DNA of 64,000 bases from Antitrichia curtipendula (GCA_951230915.1 OX579635.1:15562001-15626000); one strand, 5' to 3'. Shown: positions 23,232-35,342, counted from the first letter of the stretch. Notes: generated from the letters alone by a model not told the origin. Program-made: numbers and translations.

Positions 23232-26200
23232 TGTGGCATTAGAAAAAATTTCAGCCCAAAACAGGGCCGCCAGTTTTGCACCCCTGCGGTGCTATTACAG
23301 AAAAAATGGGAAAAAAAAATTATTTTTTTATGGGCCCCGTTGGAAACGCAGACGCTCCCAACATTGGGAACGTCGGCGTTTCCAGCGGGGAACGCCCGGA
23401 TCACATTACACCGTTCTAATCCAGAGTTGCGGTTGAAGCAGGTCTTGCGGATCTATGCTCTTCTCAGTCTTCTGACCAAATTTTAATACAATCTCCGTGA
23501 AATTTTACGTTTTGGATATGATCTAAGCGGTTGTGTTTGCGATCTTGTTTAGGTTCAGGAAGAAGAATCAAAAGAAAACAAAGCTGGGAAATACATGCTG
23601 GAGGACAAGGCGGTTGCTTCTGGCTCGAAATCCAGTGAAAACATGCAAGTCGAGCTTCAGATTCGTTGTTCAGGGTACTCAACTATCAAGGGGACTTCCA
23701 GTGCAGGTATCTAATAGGCCTCCATATGAAGTCGGACGCTGTAGTGTGTGATCATGCAACCAGGATTCTGGAAGCCCTAATTTAGTCGCTTTTGTTACGG
23801 TTTTGTTACGGTTTGTGCATATTAGGAAGAAACTGTAGTATTGCTGCTATAGATGCCCAGGCTTGCCCGTGGGATTAATAGCTGTGAATTCCAGGTGCAA
23901 CTCTTAAGGAAGTGCGAGACTTTGTTTTGCACGATTTGCAAACTCAGCAACCAGCGGGAATGCCACCATCGGGAATGCCACCATCTGGTGGCACTAATCG
24001 TCAGGGCCGACGAACATCTCGGCCCAATGGAATCTCTACAAATCCGTCCTCCGGCAGGTTCGTTGATTCTCTTGGCCTCAAACTGAGTATGTCTCTTGTA
24101 GTAGAAGTATGGCTCTTTACTTCCTTTTCAGATTGTGAGTGGCAGTCATGGCCTATTTTCCTGCAGTACCGATGCTTTAGGAAGCCGACATGGACCCTTC
24201 TGCCACTGGGTGCTCAATATTTCATCTTGTGTTACGCATGTTTGACCGTGTGAGAAATAGCTTTTTCTTTCAAAGAACATTGTCTCAACATCGTTTCAAG
24301 AGTTGTTAGGTGACCTCATGGGAAGGTTTGTCATTGGAGGCAAGATAAGTATAATCGAATGCATGGGGAGATTCCCCGTAGGGTGTCTCTTGTTTATCAC
24401 CTATTTAGACCTAACTGTAAGGTGTTTATTTCACTCTTTTAAATTTTTTAGTCAAAAGTTTTTAACATATTCAATGATCTGACTTTCCATAATTTGCTTA
24501 CTGCATTGCCATCTCCCCATTTCTCACATTCCTGTGATTGATGTCCGAAAGTCTTCGAAAAATCTAATTTTATTGAAGATCCCGTCAAAGACGCTTTATA
24601 GACAGCACCGTTGAAGTATTTAAATTCAACCCAGCCCCCACTTCTGTTTTATCTTACTTGTGAATTTTTTGACCCACGGGTGCTTGTTTGATTGGTCTGT
24701 ACAGGATCACACAAAGGGCGGCTAGAAAGACGTCGAGATATGCCGACCCCTCTTCAAGCGAAGCTGCTCCTCGCGCTGTTGCCAGTGGAAATATGTCCTT
24801 CTTGATTCCTTTTCCTCGAACAGTGTTTGATACAGATTTGATTCTGCCCACGGTCAATATTTTTTGTTATATCTTACTACACCCAAAATAATGGTACTTA
24901 TTGCGGTGTAGCTTAGTTTAGAGATGATAACGTTGTGCTGGTTGTCTGGCTTCAGAAGCATCTATGGAGACTACGTTGTGCGATGCAAATCTTTATCCTC
25001 GAGGTATCCTCACCGTACAGTTCCAAGCCAAACTGGGCCCTTCAACATCAGACCATGTAAACAACCCTAGTGAACTTAGTGGACCACCAGGAGAGGGTTT
25101 ACAGTCTAGACATGTAAATCCATCAATTGAGCAACCCGCAAGAGATCATCGACATATTGAGGATGTGGCAAAGCGAGAACTACGGTTGAAAGCAACTCTG
25201 GACAGGTATGGACAAGAGTCCGAAAGAGGGACAAACGGGATTGTAATAGAAGCAGGTGTTGCGACATCGGCGTCTATTTTGGCACCCCCAGTTACATCCT
25301 CAGCTGCAGCTTCTGTGAGCCGTGTTAGGGAAGAGCGAAGTTTGGAGGTGGATGGTGAGCGTGTTCGACACCGTGAGCTGGCCTTACAAGCTGCAGCGAA
25401 GAGAATGTCTGAAGCAGCCCAGATGTTCCGAGAGGGTTTAATGCCGGATGCAGGAGAGGCCGGTGGTGGAGGTGGATTTTGTACACCCTCAGATGTACAG
25501 TCTTTGCCTACAACGTCCAGTGATGATGATACAAGGTTCATTTCTGAGGAACCGGATTCCAAAGGGAAGCAAGTGGCAGAATGTGACCCGAGTTCACGCC
25601 CAGGTCAACTTTCTGAATTACAGGTGCACGATGTAGGAAACGGTTTTGGTGGTTTCAGAGGGCGGACCTCCCGAGCTCGCTTACGTTTGCTATCTCCTTC
25701 GCCATCTCGACCGGAAAAAATGCTCCGTACTGATGAAGCATCGAGTACTAGCTCCGTTGGAGCTAATCACAACCTGCAAGGTACACGCCTGTTGCACTTC
25801 AGTAAGAGTATTAGTCATGGTTTCCAATATCTTGATTTTGATTGTGTCTAATCATGTATCCTTTTCTGTATCAATGTAAGGTAAGGAACCCATTCCCATG
25901 GCTTTCATGTGATTTTAGTGCTTTCCAGGCTTTGAGTGTATCTTTGGGGGTAGATCGTGTACGTGTAAAAATATTATTGTGTGTAGCTAAAAACTGTGTA
26001 ATGTTTGTGGAAATTTACTGTTCTGTCTTTGTACAATGACAGTGGACATGCAATCGAGCGCGCTCATAGGAGAGGAGAGGTTCCAGAAATATTGCCATCT
26101 GAAAGGTGGATTAGAGGATCCCCTGGCAGTGGAAGCTCTTCAGTTAGTGAATTAAGAATACGTCTGGCAGATGGGAGCATTCTTCGGCACACATTTCCTG

Positions 26201-26835
26201 CTTGTAAGTGGAGACAATTTTTCTTGTATGCGAGATTGGTTCAAGTTTCTAGTTGCGGGATTAAAATCACCCCAGGGATAAGTGGGGTTTGTTTATAACA
26301 AAGTCAAAAGTCAGAAGTCAAATTTAAATTTTGGGGCCTAATTTCTGTTGTGATGTCGTACAGTGTATTTATTTTCAACACCAATATGTTTGATTTTTCC
26401 CTTTCTTAATGAAATGATTTAGATTTATAAAACATAAAGTTGCTTTCGGTCTATGGGATGGTTATGGCCTTATGGGCTTCCAGGTTTTGTGGATCACATT
26501 ACAGCTAATGTGAAGTCGCCAGTCACCGTACAGCAAGGGAGGGGTTCAAACTTCATGGGTTTGATTAACTGAATAAAAAAACTTATTATTTAAAATTATT
26601 TTTGTACGTGATTCTCAGGGGCCCACACGACTTGTTATTTTTTTAAATTCGAAATCTGATGTGGCACTACTAGTGCCACGTCAGCGACACGTCAGAATGG
26701 CAATTTTTTTTTAATTTTTTAATTTTTAATTTTTTTAAATAATTTTTTAATGGTAATGGTTCCGTTACTGCACTGCGGGGCTGCCGAAAATCAGAGCTTA
26801 GCAGCCTTGTTTTGGCCTCAGAATTTTTCTAGTGG
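23232..26835 (+). mobile_element. Pack-type TIR element carrying a UBX gene fragment
   Basis: The left end (about 23232-23335) and the reverse complement of the right end (about 26700-26835) align over roughly 110 bp: TTAGAAAAAATTTCAGCC against CTAGAAAAATTCTGAGGCC, then CCAAAACAGGGC against CCAAAACAAGGC, then CCCCTGCGGTGC against CCCCGCAGTGC. Between them lie exons of a UBX-domain gene that begin and end inside introns. This is the architecture of Pack-MULE-like elements that have captured host gene pieces. No target duplication was found and the superfamily is unknown. Confidence 0.55.
23553..26203 (+). pseudogene. UBX-domain protein gene fragment
   Basis: Likely exons are 23553-23706, 23895-24057, one starting at 24705, 24956-25780 and 26043-26203. 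The first two join in phase. Together they read like a UBX (ubiquitin-regulatory X) domain, which docks proteins onto CDC48/p97: VELQIRCSGYSTIKG, ATLKEVRDFVLHDL, a Gly/Pro/Ser linker, SFLIPFPRTVFD with the FPR motif of the p97-binding loop, then DANLYPRGILTVQF. A charged, partly helical region follows (ELALQAAAKRMSEAAQMF). The last exon starts another UBX-like strand pair, ELRIRLADGSILRHTFPA. No start codon or complete 3' end is visible, and the phases around 24850 and 26043 do not resolve. Either a truncated captured copy or a gene whose ends I missed. Confidence 0.5.
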
Positions 26836-29639
26836 CACTAGCCCTAACTCTAGTGTATCTAAAACCACTGCTTAAATGTTTATTACATCCTTTTGTAAGT
26901 GAAATCATTTTGCCACTATCATGTTTTAGTCAAGCAATCACTAAAGTAATTTTGCAAAAAATGAATGGATTTGGATGCTTTTTTGGATGGAATTAGGACC
27001 AAAAGTAGGATGACAAAATTAGATAGTGAATAGAAATGGACTTGTTCATTTTATGTATATGTAGGAGGTCTAGAAAGCATGCCTTTAAGAGCTAATTGCA
27101 TTTTGGGGGGAAGCTAGCCTTTTGATTTTATATAGAGTAGTTTATTAAAAAAATCGTATCCTATCCGATATATTTCAATATTTTGGGCTTTTTTTCATTA
27201 GACTCAATGATTTTGACATTCAAAACGATTTTCTTTGCTTTTGAGCAAAACTAATGAAACAAAGCTTCTGAAGTGCAAGTTTAACTCTAATTGGAAATTT
27301 TTTTAAATCCCTTCAAATAGGCATTTTAGTGAAGTTTTGAAGTTTAAGATCTATAATCACGTTTCTAAACATAGAATGATACAAAAAAATTCTTTATATC
27401 ACAACAGAGTTAATCATAAAGTGTGTACAATGAAGGACTAAGAATCGAAGTTTGAGAAAAGTATAGGACAAAACTCCTTGGAGCACCAAAATTGGGATCT
27501 CATGGAGTTTGGTGTTGTCTTTTTTTTGTACTATTTCTAGTTAAGCATTACTCTAACACCCCTTGTACAAACTAGGATTCACTTTAATTCTAAAGTCCTA
27601 CATTATAATGTACTTCTATTCCCAAAAATTGAAATTTTTTGAACATGATTTGTATTTGATATGAATATTCTTGAGTAAATTTTTAGAGAATTGTATTGTA
27701 GATTTCCTCATAATGGTATTATTGACATTTCTAAAGAAGAAGATGCTTAATCCACGGATCACCCTTGTAGTGTATTTTAGCCATTTCTTGTTATTTACTC
27801 TTGATGAGAATTTTAGCTATAAAAATGGTATTTTTAAAATTTGAAGCCAATTGGTGAAATAAAGTTTATTAAGTGAAGTTTATATTCCAATTGGAATTTT
27901 TTTTAAATTCTTAAATTTCAATATTTTATTGCAATATCATTCTAATATTAGAAAATCAACAAACCATGGCCCTTAGTCTTGGGTAAGGATTTTACTTACT
28001 TTATCTTATTGCTAGTTTTTGTCCAACATACATGGATGCAACAAAGCAATTATGCAGTCCTTGTCTTATTCTAGTATGGGGAGTTCAAGCAAGAAGCACG
28101 CTTAAGTGTTGGTAAACATAACATATAGCTTTAAACATACAAGTCTTCATTTCTTGTTGCATTCGCTTTAAGCATAGGCTCACTATATATGCTTAAAGCA
28201 TCAATCTCCACTCAACATACCACTGTTAGTATAGTAGATAAGTCCACCCAAAATATCATTGTCTTGATATTGCTTATAGCATATCTACATTAATTTGCTT
28301 GAAGCGACTTTATCTAAATAGTTCAACTATAAACATCTTCTCAATTCATTTTCAGACTACAATATAGCTTTAAGCAGTCACAACCACAAGGTTAACATTC
28401 ACTGAGACTCCTTTACACACGCTCATCAATTGAAGTTCTATCACATATACATCGGCACAACTTGAAGCTACAAATTAGTAATCAATTGTTCAATCACTAG
28501 ATACACAATTTCATACAACATCCAATCATTGGGACTTCTACATAACACATACATAATCTATGAACTCAATAATTAATTATCTCTTTGAAATACAACAAGC
28601 TTTAAGCTCTTCCACAACCCTCACACAATGCTTAAAGCTTACTTAGTAAACACACTACTATTGCTTCAGGCGTATACTAGACAACATCTAGCTTTAAGCA
28701 CAATCAGCACATACAATACTTAAAGTATACTCAATTACTAAAACCATTTAATGGGACAATATTACAAACAATTGCTTTAAGCTTTAATAAATCACAGACT
28801 ACTCCAAGCTTATACAACAAACACAATGATTCAATCAAAATCAGATATACACAACAACTGCTTTAAGTGCAAGAAAACAAGAATTCCACTCATTGAAATT
28901 TACACATAAATAACTGCCTAATCACTGGAACTTACACACAATTCAAAATATATGCTTAAAGCTTTAATTACACATAGAAAATGGTTCACAAAAATGACAT
29001 TGAAGTGTTCCAGAACTCACACACAAGAGATAAGATGAAGAACAAAACTCTAAGAAGACAATGTTGCTACAAGCTGAAAAAACAAGAGAGAGAAAATACT
29101 TCCCAAAAAATTATTTTAATCACTTAGTCGGCTTCAAGCAAATCCCCAAATCTTACCGGTTTAATCATCAGTAGTCCAACTGCTTAGAGCTAATTTTGGA
29201 ATCCATGGTGATTCTTCAAATCATTTAGCATTTAGACTCTTATCACCATATAGATCTAAAACCAAATGTAGAATAAACTCCTTTTACACATGAAAACCAA
29301 AAGTAGCATTTATTTACAATATTTCAAGCTTACAACCATGATGTTGCACCATACAATATACTTCTATGGTGAAAATTTTAGATTTTTTAGATTATATTTT
29401 ATATTTAATATGAATTTTCTTCATTTAAGAAAAATTCACAATAATTTTAAATTTTTCACAAAAAAAATTGAAAATTATATGACTATTAGTAGGCAGATGA
29501 TTTCATCTCTGAAAAATGAATATAATTTTTTTCATTCATATCTAGTTCCAAAGAAATTGGATGAAAAAACATTTTTTTCCAAGGCTACAAACTTAGGTCT
29601 GGTCATCCGGTGGACAAATAAACGGCTGCAACATCCTTT
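26836..29639. repeat. AT-rich repeat-derived region
   Basis: Segments at about 27130-27750 match 46580-47060 (shared phrases around gaagtgcaagttt, gatctataa.cac and ttctaaa), and 29330-29500 matches 46900-47060 (cttctat, gatttcatct). A cluster of GCTTTAAGC/GCTTAAAGC palindromes fills about 28100-28960. No coding block was recognised. The 117-codon frame at 29290-29643 is Phe/Asn/Lys-rich and is likely chance. Confidence 0.5.
28100..28965. repeat. Cluster of GCTTTAAGC-like palindromes
   Basis: About fifteen copies of GCTTTAAGC, GCTTAAAGC or one-mismatch variants occur, for example near 28166, 28191, 28300, 28368, 28600, 28630, 28690, 28777, 28860 and 28952. Spacing is irregular, 25-100 bp, so this is not a simple tandem array. 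The function is unknown. Confidence 0.55.
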
Positions 29640-29643
29640 TTAA

Positions 29644-30268
29644 CCCTTGAGCGGCCAAGCGCTTCAAAGATGGTCTTCTATATTTGAAAGGTTGCTTTAT
29701 TTGACTATTAAAATCTTTTCAACGATATAGGCAAACATTTGTTCATTTCCCTGCCGCTAGGGACATGTCTCTACTATTAATTTCTACGGTAAGGTCAAAA
29801 CATTTGTTCATTTCCCCGCAGCTCCGGGCATGCATAACATTGTTACCTGAGTAGAGGGGATTCCTTTTACTCCCCTCCAAATTAGAAGCTTCCCAGTGAA
29901 ACAATGCTTTGGCACCCAATTAAATTGGAGGTCTAACAAACTAGTGCTACAGTAGTACCAGTATCAACAAATGAGGACTTCAAAATTATAACTAAAATCT
30001 CCCCCCCTTCCCATACATATAGGGAAGAATGATACCTCCACTTGGGAGGGAGGCCAGAGAAGTGGTTAGCAATGTTACGTGTCTCCACTACTGATTTCTA
30101 CGGTCAATTTTTGTGAATCTCATTTGGGGTGACAGTTTGATTGGAATGGGTCTGGATGACAGTTTGATTGGAATGGGTTTGGATGACAGTTTGATTGGAA
30201 TGGGTTTGGATGACAGTTTGATTGGAATGGGTCTGGATTTCGGTAAACATGCGCTGGCCGCTCAGTGG
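29644..30268. mobile_element. TTAA-flanked element, family D
   Basis: Starts CCCTTGAGCGGCCAAGCGC and ends GCGCTGGCCGCTCAGTGG, imperfect inverted repeats, flanked by TTAA (29640-29643, 30269-30272). It is 625 bp. It contains two copies of aaacatttgttcatttccc about 80 bp apart and, near the right end, a 27-bp repeat in four copies (30131-30238). Confidence 0.65.
30131..30238. repeat. 27-bp tandem repeat, four copies
   Basis: The unit starts gacagtttgattggaatggg and continues tytggat; four copies are nearly identical, differing at one C/T position. It is in frame through all units, giving DSLIGMGLD four times, but the surrounding frame is not recognisable as a gene. Confidence 0.9.
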
Positions 30269-31062
30269 TTAAGGATTAAGAGCAGTGACTGGGGAACGGA
30301 GAACGGGGAACAGGAGCATAGAGTACGTTTACGGTACTGTACCCCTACGATGCCACTCGAGGAGGAGCATGTGGTGCTGACTCCTGCTTCCATCTCCTTT
30401 GTCAGCACTCTCAGCAGGTGCGTTTCCGTGGTAATAGTACTGTTACTAGTGTCCAAGAATTGCACTCCATCCAACGGATTTGATTTCAAGTCTACAGTGA
30501 AGACTTGCGTGGCTCTGTCGATGATGGAGTGCACCTAGCTGCGGCCAAGGTCATTTGGATTCGTGAGGTTGGGGTCAGATCACTAGGTGCGTTGTGTTCG
30601 AATTGGTGCAAAGTTGATCAGGGTCGTGAATCTTCTGACCCACGATTGCCACCCTTCCTTCCTATTTGATGCATCACGAGATTCTAGATCTCGAAGGGAT
30701 GCCAGTAGGGGATTCAGAAGTGTGTGAGGTTTAGTTGAGTTGGGTGAATCCAGCTTGTTCATGATTTTTAGGGTGCGAAGGGGAAGTGGGTCCGATCGAC
30801 ACAAAAAGGGCTGAATGATTTGGTTCCACGATAAGGGCGACCATCATCTTCCAGAATTGAAGCAAGCTTGGACCGGAAGAATCGTCTAGGCGAGAGATCC
30901 AGCTGCGAGCAGAGTGTCCCTGCATTCTTTGTGCTCAATACACGCTAGTGTTGACAGAGTTTTGCTTGTTGCTATGCAATCTGTCCTAGAGAATGCTCGG
31001 AAAGGTCGCTTTCATTGCTTGCACGACATCAACGCTTCGCTAGTGCAGGTGCTGATTCGTGT

Positions 31063-31777
31063 ATGGTATTAGAAATGCGAACAGCTTCATTGTAACCGAG
31101 TTCGACCTCCTTGCTTTCGGATACAATTAGGGCAACTGCAACTAACGTCACTGTTCTCAATCTAGGCCGAAATCTTTCTGCAAGGGCAGCAGGGGAGCCA
31201 TGGGCGGGGACGTGGTGAAGGACGAGGCGTTTGGGACATCAACGTCTCGGGAGTAAAGGTGATGATTTTGGCATGGCACTAGAAATGCGAGAAGCTTCAT
31301 TGTAAACGAAGATCGTCCACCTTCCTTTTTGGTAACAATTAGGGCAGCAGTTGTTGCTACCAACTTGACTGTTCTCAATCCAGGCCGAAATCTAATTGCA
31401 AGGGCAGCAGGGGAGGGGACGTGGTGAAGGACAAGGCGTTTGGGACACCAACGTCTCGGTAATGACGGTGTTGATTTTGGAATGGCGCTAGAAATGGGAG
31501 ATGCTTTAGTGTAAACGAAGATCGGCCACCTTGCTTTCGGATACATTAGGGCGACAGTTGTTGCAACCAACGTGTTCTCAATCCAGGCCGAAATCTAGTT
31601 GCAGGGACTATGGCAGGGCATGTCTTATCAAGGTGCTGATTCTGGTATGGCGCTAGAAATGCGAGCAGCTTTATTGTAAACAAATTCTACCCGACTTGTT
31701 TTCGTCAACAATTAGGGAAACAATTGTTGCATCCAACACCGCTATTCTCAATCTAGTTCCAAGGGCATCAGGCAGCT
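31063..31777 (+). repeat. Tandem copies of the BOU 5' region including start-codon copies
   Basis: Units start at 31063, 31273, 31482 and 31647, each with atggyrytagaaatgsgag. Lengths are about 210, 209 and 165, and the fourth runs into the BOU gene. Each unit contains the leader that precedes the real ATG. In unit 1 the equivalent position reads ATGGGCGGGGACGTGGTGAA at 31200, against ATGGCAGAGAACTTGGTGAA at 31778. Unit 3 keeps an ATG at 31610 and unit 2 has lost it by a small deletion. A partial fifth copy precedes 31063. Confidence 0.8.
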
Positions 31778-33168
31778 ATGGCAGAGAACTTGGTGAAGGA
31801 TCTAACCGCCGGCACATTTGCTGGCGCAGCGCAGCTCTTGGTGGGTCACCCCTTCGACACCATCAAGGTGAAGCTGCAGAGTCAAGGGGCTCCATCTCCC
31901 GGTCGCCCAGCCAAATACTCCGGGGCTGTGGACGCCGTTCGCAAGACCATAGCGGCAGAAGGGGCCAAGGGTTTGTACAAAGGGATGGGAGCGCCGCTCG
32001 CCACCGTGGCCGTCGCCAACGCAGTGCTCTTCTGCGCGCGAGGGCAGATGGAAGCCGCGCTTCGCACCCATCCGGGGCAGCACCTCAACGTCGACCAGCA
32101 GATGATCGCCGGCGCAGGGGCGGGAGTGGCAGTGTCCTTTGTGGCGTGCCCCACGGAGCTCGTCAAGTGCAAGTTGCAAGCGCAGAGCGCGTTGATGGCC
32201 GCGGGAGCGGTGCAGCAGCAATCCTACAAGGGCCCTATTGATGTGGTCAAGCAGGTGCTGCGCAACGAAGGCGGGGTGCTCGGATTGTTCAAAGGACTCA
32301 CGCCCACCCTCTTACGAGAGGTACGTCCATCTTCCACCCGATCATGCAACGTATGGTCCTGCGATCTCACAAGTGAACATTTTTTGTTTTCGAACGTGAG
32401 GATCAGGATACAGAGAGACTTGCATAGAGAGAGAGAGAGTTGCACAAAGAGACTGTAAATGAATAATTTCTTAGTTCAGATCCAGTTACAGTGAGATTGT
32501 ACAAGTGTACTCTTTTTTGTTGTAATGATCGAGGAGAATCTTAGAGAGAGCCTTGAATGTAGAGTGATTGCATATAGAGAGACTTTGTATAGCAAGATCG
32601 TACTAGAACAGGTCGTTTTGTGTAGCTTCAGCCGCATTGAAATCGAACAAGTTCACATTGTTGTTGTCAAGATTCTAGAGAGTGACTTGCATCGAGAGAG
32701 ACTGTAATTGAATAGTCCCTTAGCACATCTCCAGTCATAGTGACATAGAGCTACTTGTTCCGATCTGGCTCAGTCAATGTTTCATCCTGTACATTTGCTT
32801 ATTGGGGTGGATGGCAGGTGCCCGGAAACGCGTTCATGTTTGGAGCCTACCAAGCCACGAAGCAACTGCTAGCAGGCGGCACAGACACTTCCCGACTGGG
32901 GAAGGGCTCCCAAATCCTCGCAGGAGGGGTAGCCGGGGCCACGTTCTGGTTTTCAGTGTATCCTGCCGATGTGATCAAGAGTGTGATTCAGGTGGACAAC
33001 CACCGCAACCCCAAGTACCGTGGCACCGTGGACGCCTTCCGAAAAGTGTACGCCGCGGAGGGCGTGACGGGACTGTCGCGAGGGTTCGGCCCCGCCATGG
33101 CCCGCAGCATCCCCGCTAACGCCGCTTGCTTCCTTGCCTATGAGCTGGTGCGAGAGTCGCTCGGTTGA
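31778..33168 (+). CDS. BOU: BOU-type mitochondrial carrier (carnitine/acylcarnitine carrier-like)
   Basis: This mitochondrial inner-membrane carrier is orthologous in appearance to Arabidopsis A BOUT DE SOUFFLE, implicated in photorespiratory and amino-acid metabolism and originally described as carnitine carrier-like. Two exons, 31778-32320 and 32818-33168, join in phase 0 to give 297 residues, close to the usual length of about 300. The three-fold carrier repeat is complete, with signatures HPFDTIKVKLQ, CPTELVKCKLQ and YPADVIKSVIQ. Diagnostic BOU blocks are GLYKGMGAPLATVAVANAVL, EVPGNAFMFGAYQ, and GFGPAMARSIPANAACFLAY. The coding region is much more GC-rich than its surroundings. The start follows a purine-rich leader that is tandemly repeated upstream. 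Confidence 0.93.
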
Positions 33169-34649
33169 TTGTCGATTCTGTATATGACTTTGCAAGTGGA
33201 TCCGTGTCGATCACGAGCTTTCACACACTCTCGTTCTTCAGTTTGTCTCGGTGTTGCCATTGTGCTCGAATTAGCTTGTGACATTTGCGAGCAAAATGAA
33301 CCCAGGAAAGGAGCTCAGGACCGAAAGTGTCCGATGAATGACATTCAGGAAATACTCTGAACAAAAAACGCACCTATTCATCTAGGAATCTCACAATTTT
33401 TGGCTGACTTGGTGTTAGGGAAGCGTCCTTGGAGGGTTAATTTGGAGGGTTCAGGAAGAGGCTAAGTTACCTGTGTTGCGAAAGGTTTGCTGTTGCCTTG
33501 TGAGTCTTTCTGTGAATTCACACGGTTTGAGCGTCTGAGTGCACCATGATTCTGAACTTATGCCTGCACCATGGCTGTTACTTTGCGAACAGTTGCTGTG
33601 ATATTTTTTACGAAATTTTTAGTGTAGTGAAGTTTGCTGCATTTCCAGAAAATTCACCATGGTTTTATGGAAATCAAGTGCATGACTATCAGGATGCGTT
33701 TCGTGTTGGAAAACTGATTTTGTCTGAGTTTTAGTCATGCTTGCAAAGAGAATAATCAGTTGGTAGTGAATGGGGTTCGCGATGTTTGCCGTGTGATACT
33801 GTCATTTGTTCCCGAATCCGGCGCCATACCATTCTATGCCCAATTCTGAATCCTGAAGCTTCTTTGAGATTCCAAAACGCGTTGCCCAGATTACCTGCAT
33901 TAGTTCGTGGTGGTACAGATGGTTGCGAATTGGTGATTTATTGGTCGGTACTTGGGACGTATTTTATTTATTTTTGTTTACCTGCTATTCTCAGCAAGGA
34001 ATTTCAATACGCAAGTTGCACAATCGTGGGTTTCGCAGTAGTTAGGAGACAAAATGTTCAATGCTGATTACTTCCAACACTGGAATGGGAGGGCCAATAC
34101 TTAGGGGCAGAAGTGATTGTCACTCTGAAACCCTATCTTCTCGCAATTTCTAAGAAAATGAGTCCCCCCCGTTGGAAGCATGAAGATGAGTCTCCAATCG
34201 AAAAAATTGAAATTGTTGGTAACTTCCAACATTGAAAGAGTTGCTGAGGAATGCAAGCGGACCTCCAATAACTCTCCAGAGGAAACACTGAAGTCTACTA
34301 ATGGTTGAAGATGATAACAATTGAAATCAGGTCAGATGAAAGTGTAGCTTCAATTACAACAATAATTCGAACACTCGCAAAGTACAAAACATTTGCTGCC
34401 TGGATCGTATCCACACTATCTATGTGTAGAGACTGACAGGGACCTCGACTAAATATCTAAGCAACACTTACCATTTTCTAATGACGAGCATGCAGATGTG
34501 CACTCATTAAAACTAAAAGCCAGCACTCACAAGTTGCCGATTGAAGACGAGAGCTTGCAAACGAGAGAGCTTTGTCAAAGTGACAATGTTGACATGCAGC
34601 CACCAAATCGAGTCACTGGCCTGTGCAACAACACAAACACAACGAAGGA
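33169..34649. other. Convergent intergenic region between BOU and THIC
   Basis: This holds the BOU 3' side and sequence downstream of the THIC riboswitch. A fragment at about 33360-33450 (gcacctattcatc to gagggttaa) matches 15310-15400 and the tandem units at 49395-49850, so it is probably the end of a TTAA-type repeat. No gene was recognised. Confidence 0.45.
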
Positions 34650-34778
34650 TTTGGCACGCTCCCTACGCAGGTATTAACCTGTTCAGGTGCGAAGGGACTC
34701 TCTCAGCCTGCATTGATTGATCATCAGCGCAAGGATCGCTTGCACCGACTCCATCAAGCAAGCACCCCCGGTGCCAAA
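34650..34778 (-). promoter_or_regulatory. TPP riboswitch in the THIC 3' UTR
   Basis: This is a thiamine pyrophosphate-sensing aptamer (THI element), which in plants controls THIC 3' end processing and splicing as feedback on thiamine synthesis. On the minus strand, P1 is an 8-bp perfect pair (TTTGGCAC at 34778-34771 with GTGCCAAA at 34657-34650). The conserved CTGAGA of the pyrimidine-binding arm is preceded by GCAGG, which pairs with an upstream GCTTGC across a plant-type extended P3. The pyrophosphate arm reads ACCTGAACAGGTTAATACC then TGCGTAGGGA, a near-consensus match. It sits about 580 bp past the THIC stop codon. Confidence 0.95.
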
Positions 34779-35336
34779 TTCTATCAGTTTACATCACACG
34801 AGAACAGTTTCCTTCTTCAGAAAAAAGAACCAACTACAAAGAGAAAATATTCTACTCACAAACACAGCACACAATATATATATTCACAGTTGTCTACTAG
34901 CGGTTGATGATTCAATCACAAGGCCAGAGCCACCGCAGATCAAACCCCTTCTGTATTACAACATCAGTGCCATTGGGATGTCCTCCGAGCATGTTCTCCT
35001 GTTTCTGGAGCATGTGCACCTGCTCACCATCAAGCCAGATCCTAAACCAAGTTAGTAAAAGGTGATGACATGTACTAACTCTGAAACTTGTGTTCGCACT
35101 TACAACAAGGGGACTTCAAAATATCGGCACTTGGTCCCTTCAAATGCTGATAAGGTAGGGTTCCTTTCCTGTAGGTTGAAAAGTTCCTCATTTATAAAGT
35201 GCACGTGCCATCCAAACACGTGACTTGTAAGAATTGAGATGCATTGAAACCCTCTAAAAAATGGAGGCAAAAAGCTTACATTCTAAGCTAACATTCTAGT
35301 AAAGAAAATCATCCACAGACATGGGAATAGGCTCCT

Positions 35337-35342
35337 ACCTTG
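35337..35342 (-). promoter_or_regulatory. 5' splice site of the THIC 3' UTR intron
   Basis: Sixteen bases or so past the TAA stop, the minus strand reads CCAAG|GTAGGAG, a good donor in the position where plant THIC genes have their 3' UTR intron. The AGGTA around the junction can pair with TACCT in the riboswitch P4-P5 region, as expected for ligand-controlled splicing. The acceptor was not identified. Confidence 0.6.

Noticed and set aside
24964..25851. Complete 295-residue protein
   Set aside because: The ATG is internal to an exon preceded by a splice acceptor, and the frame runs through a good donor at 25780, so it is an exon of the UBX fragment rather than a stand-alone gene.
28100..28965. 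CRISPR-like array
   Set aside because: Repeats are 9 bp, irregularly spaced and in a plant nuclear genome; not a CRISPR structure.
29290..29643. 117-codon plus-strand reading frame
   Set aside because: Phe/Asn/Lys-rich composition in repeat-derived AT-rich DNA; homologous to non-coding repeat at 46900-47060.
31696..32241. 181-codon plus-strand frame overlapping BOU
   Set aside because: Arg/Ser/Gly-rich out-of-frame translation of the BOU exon.
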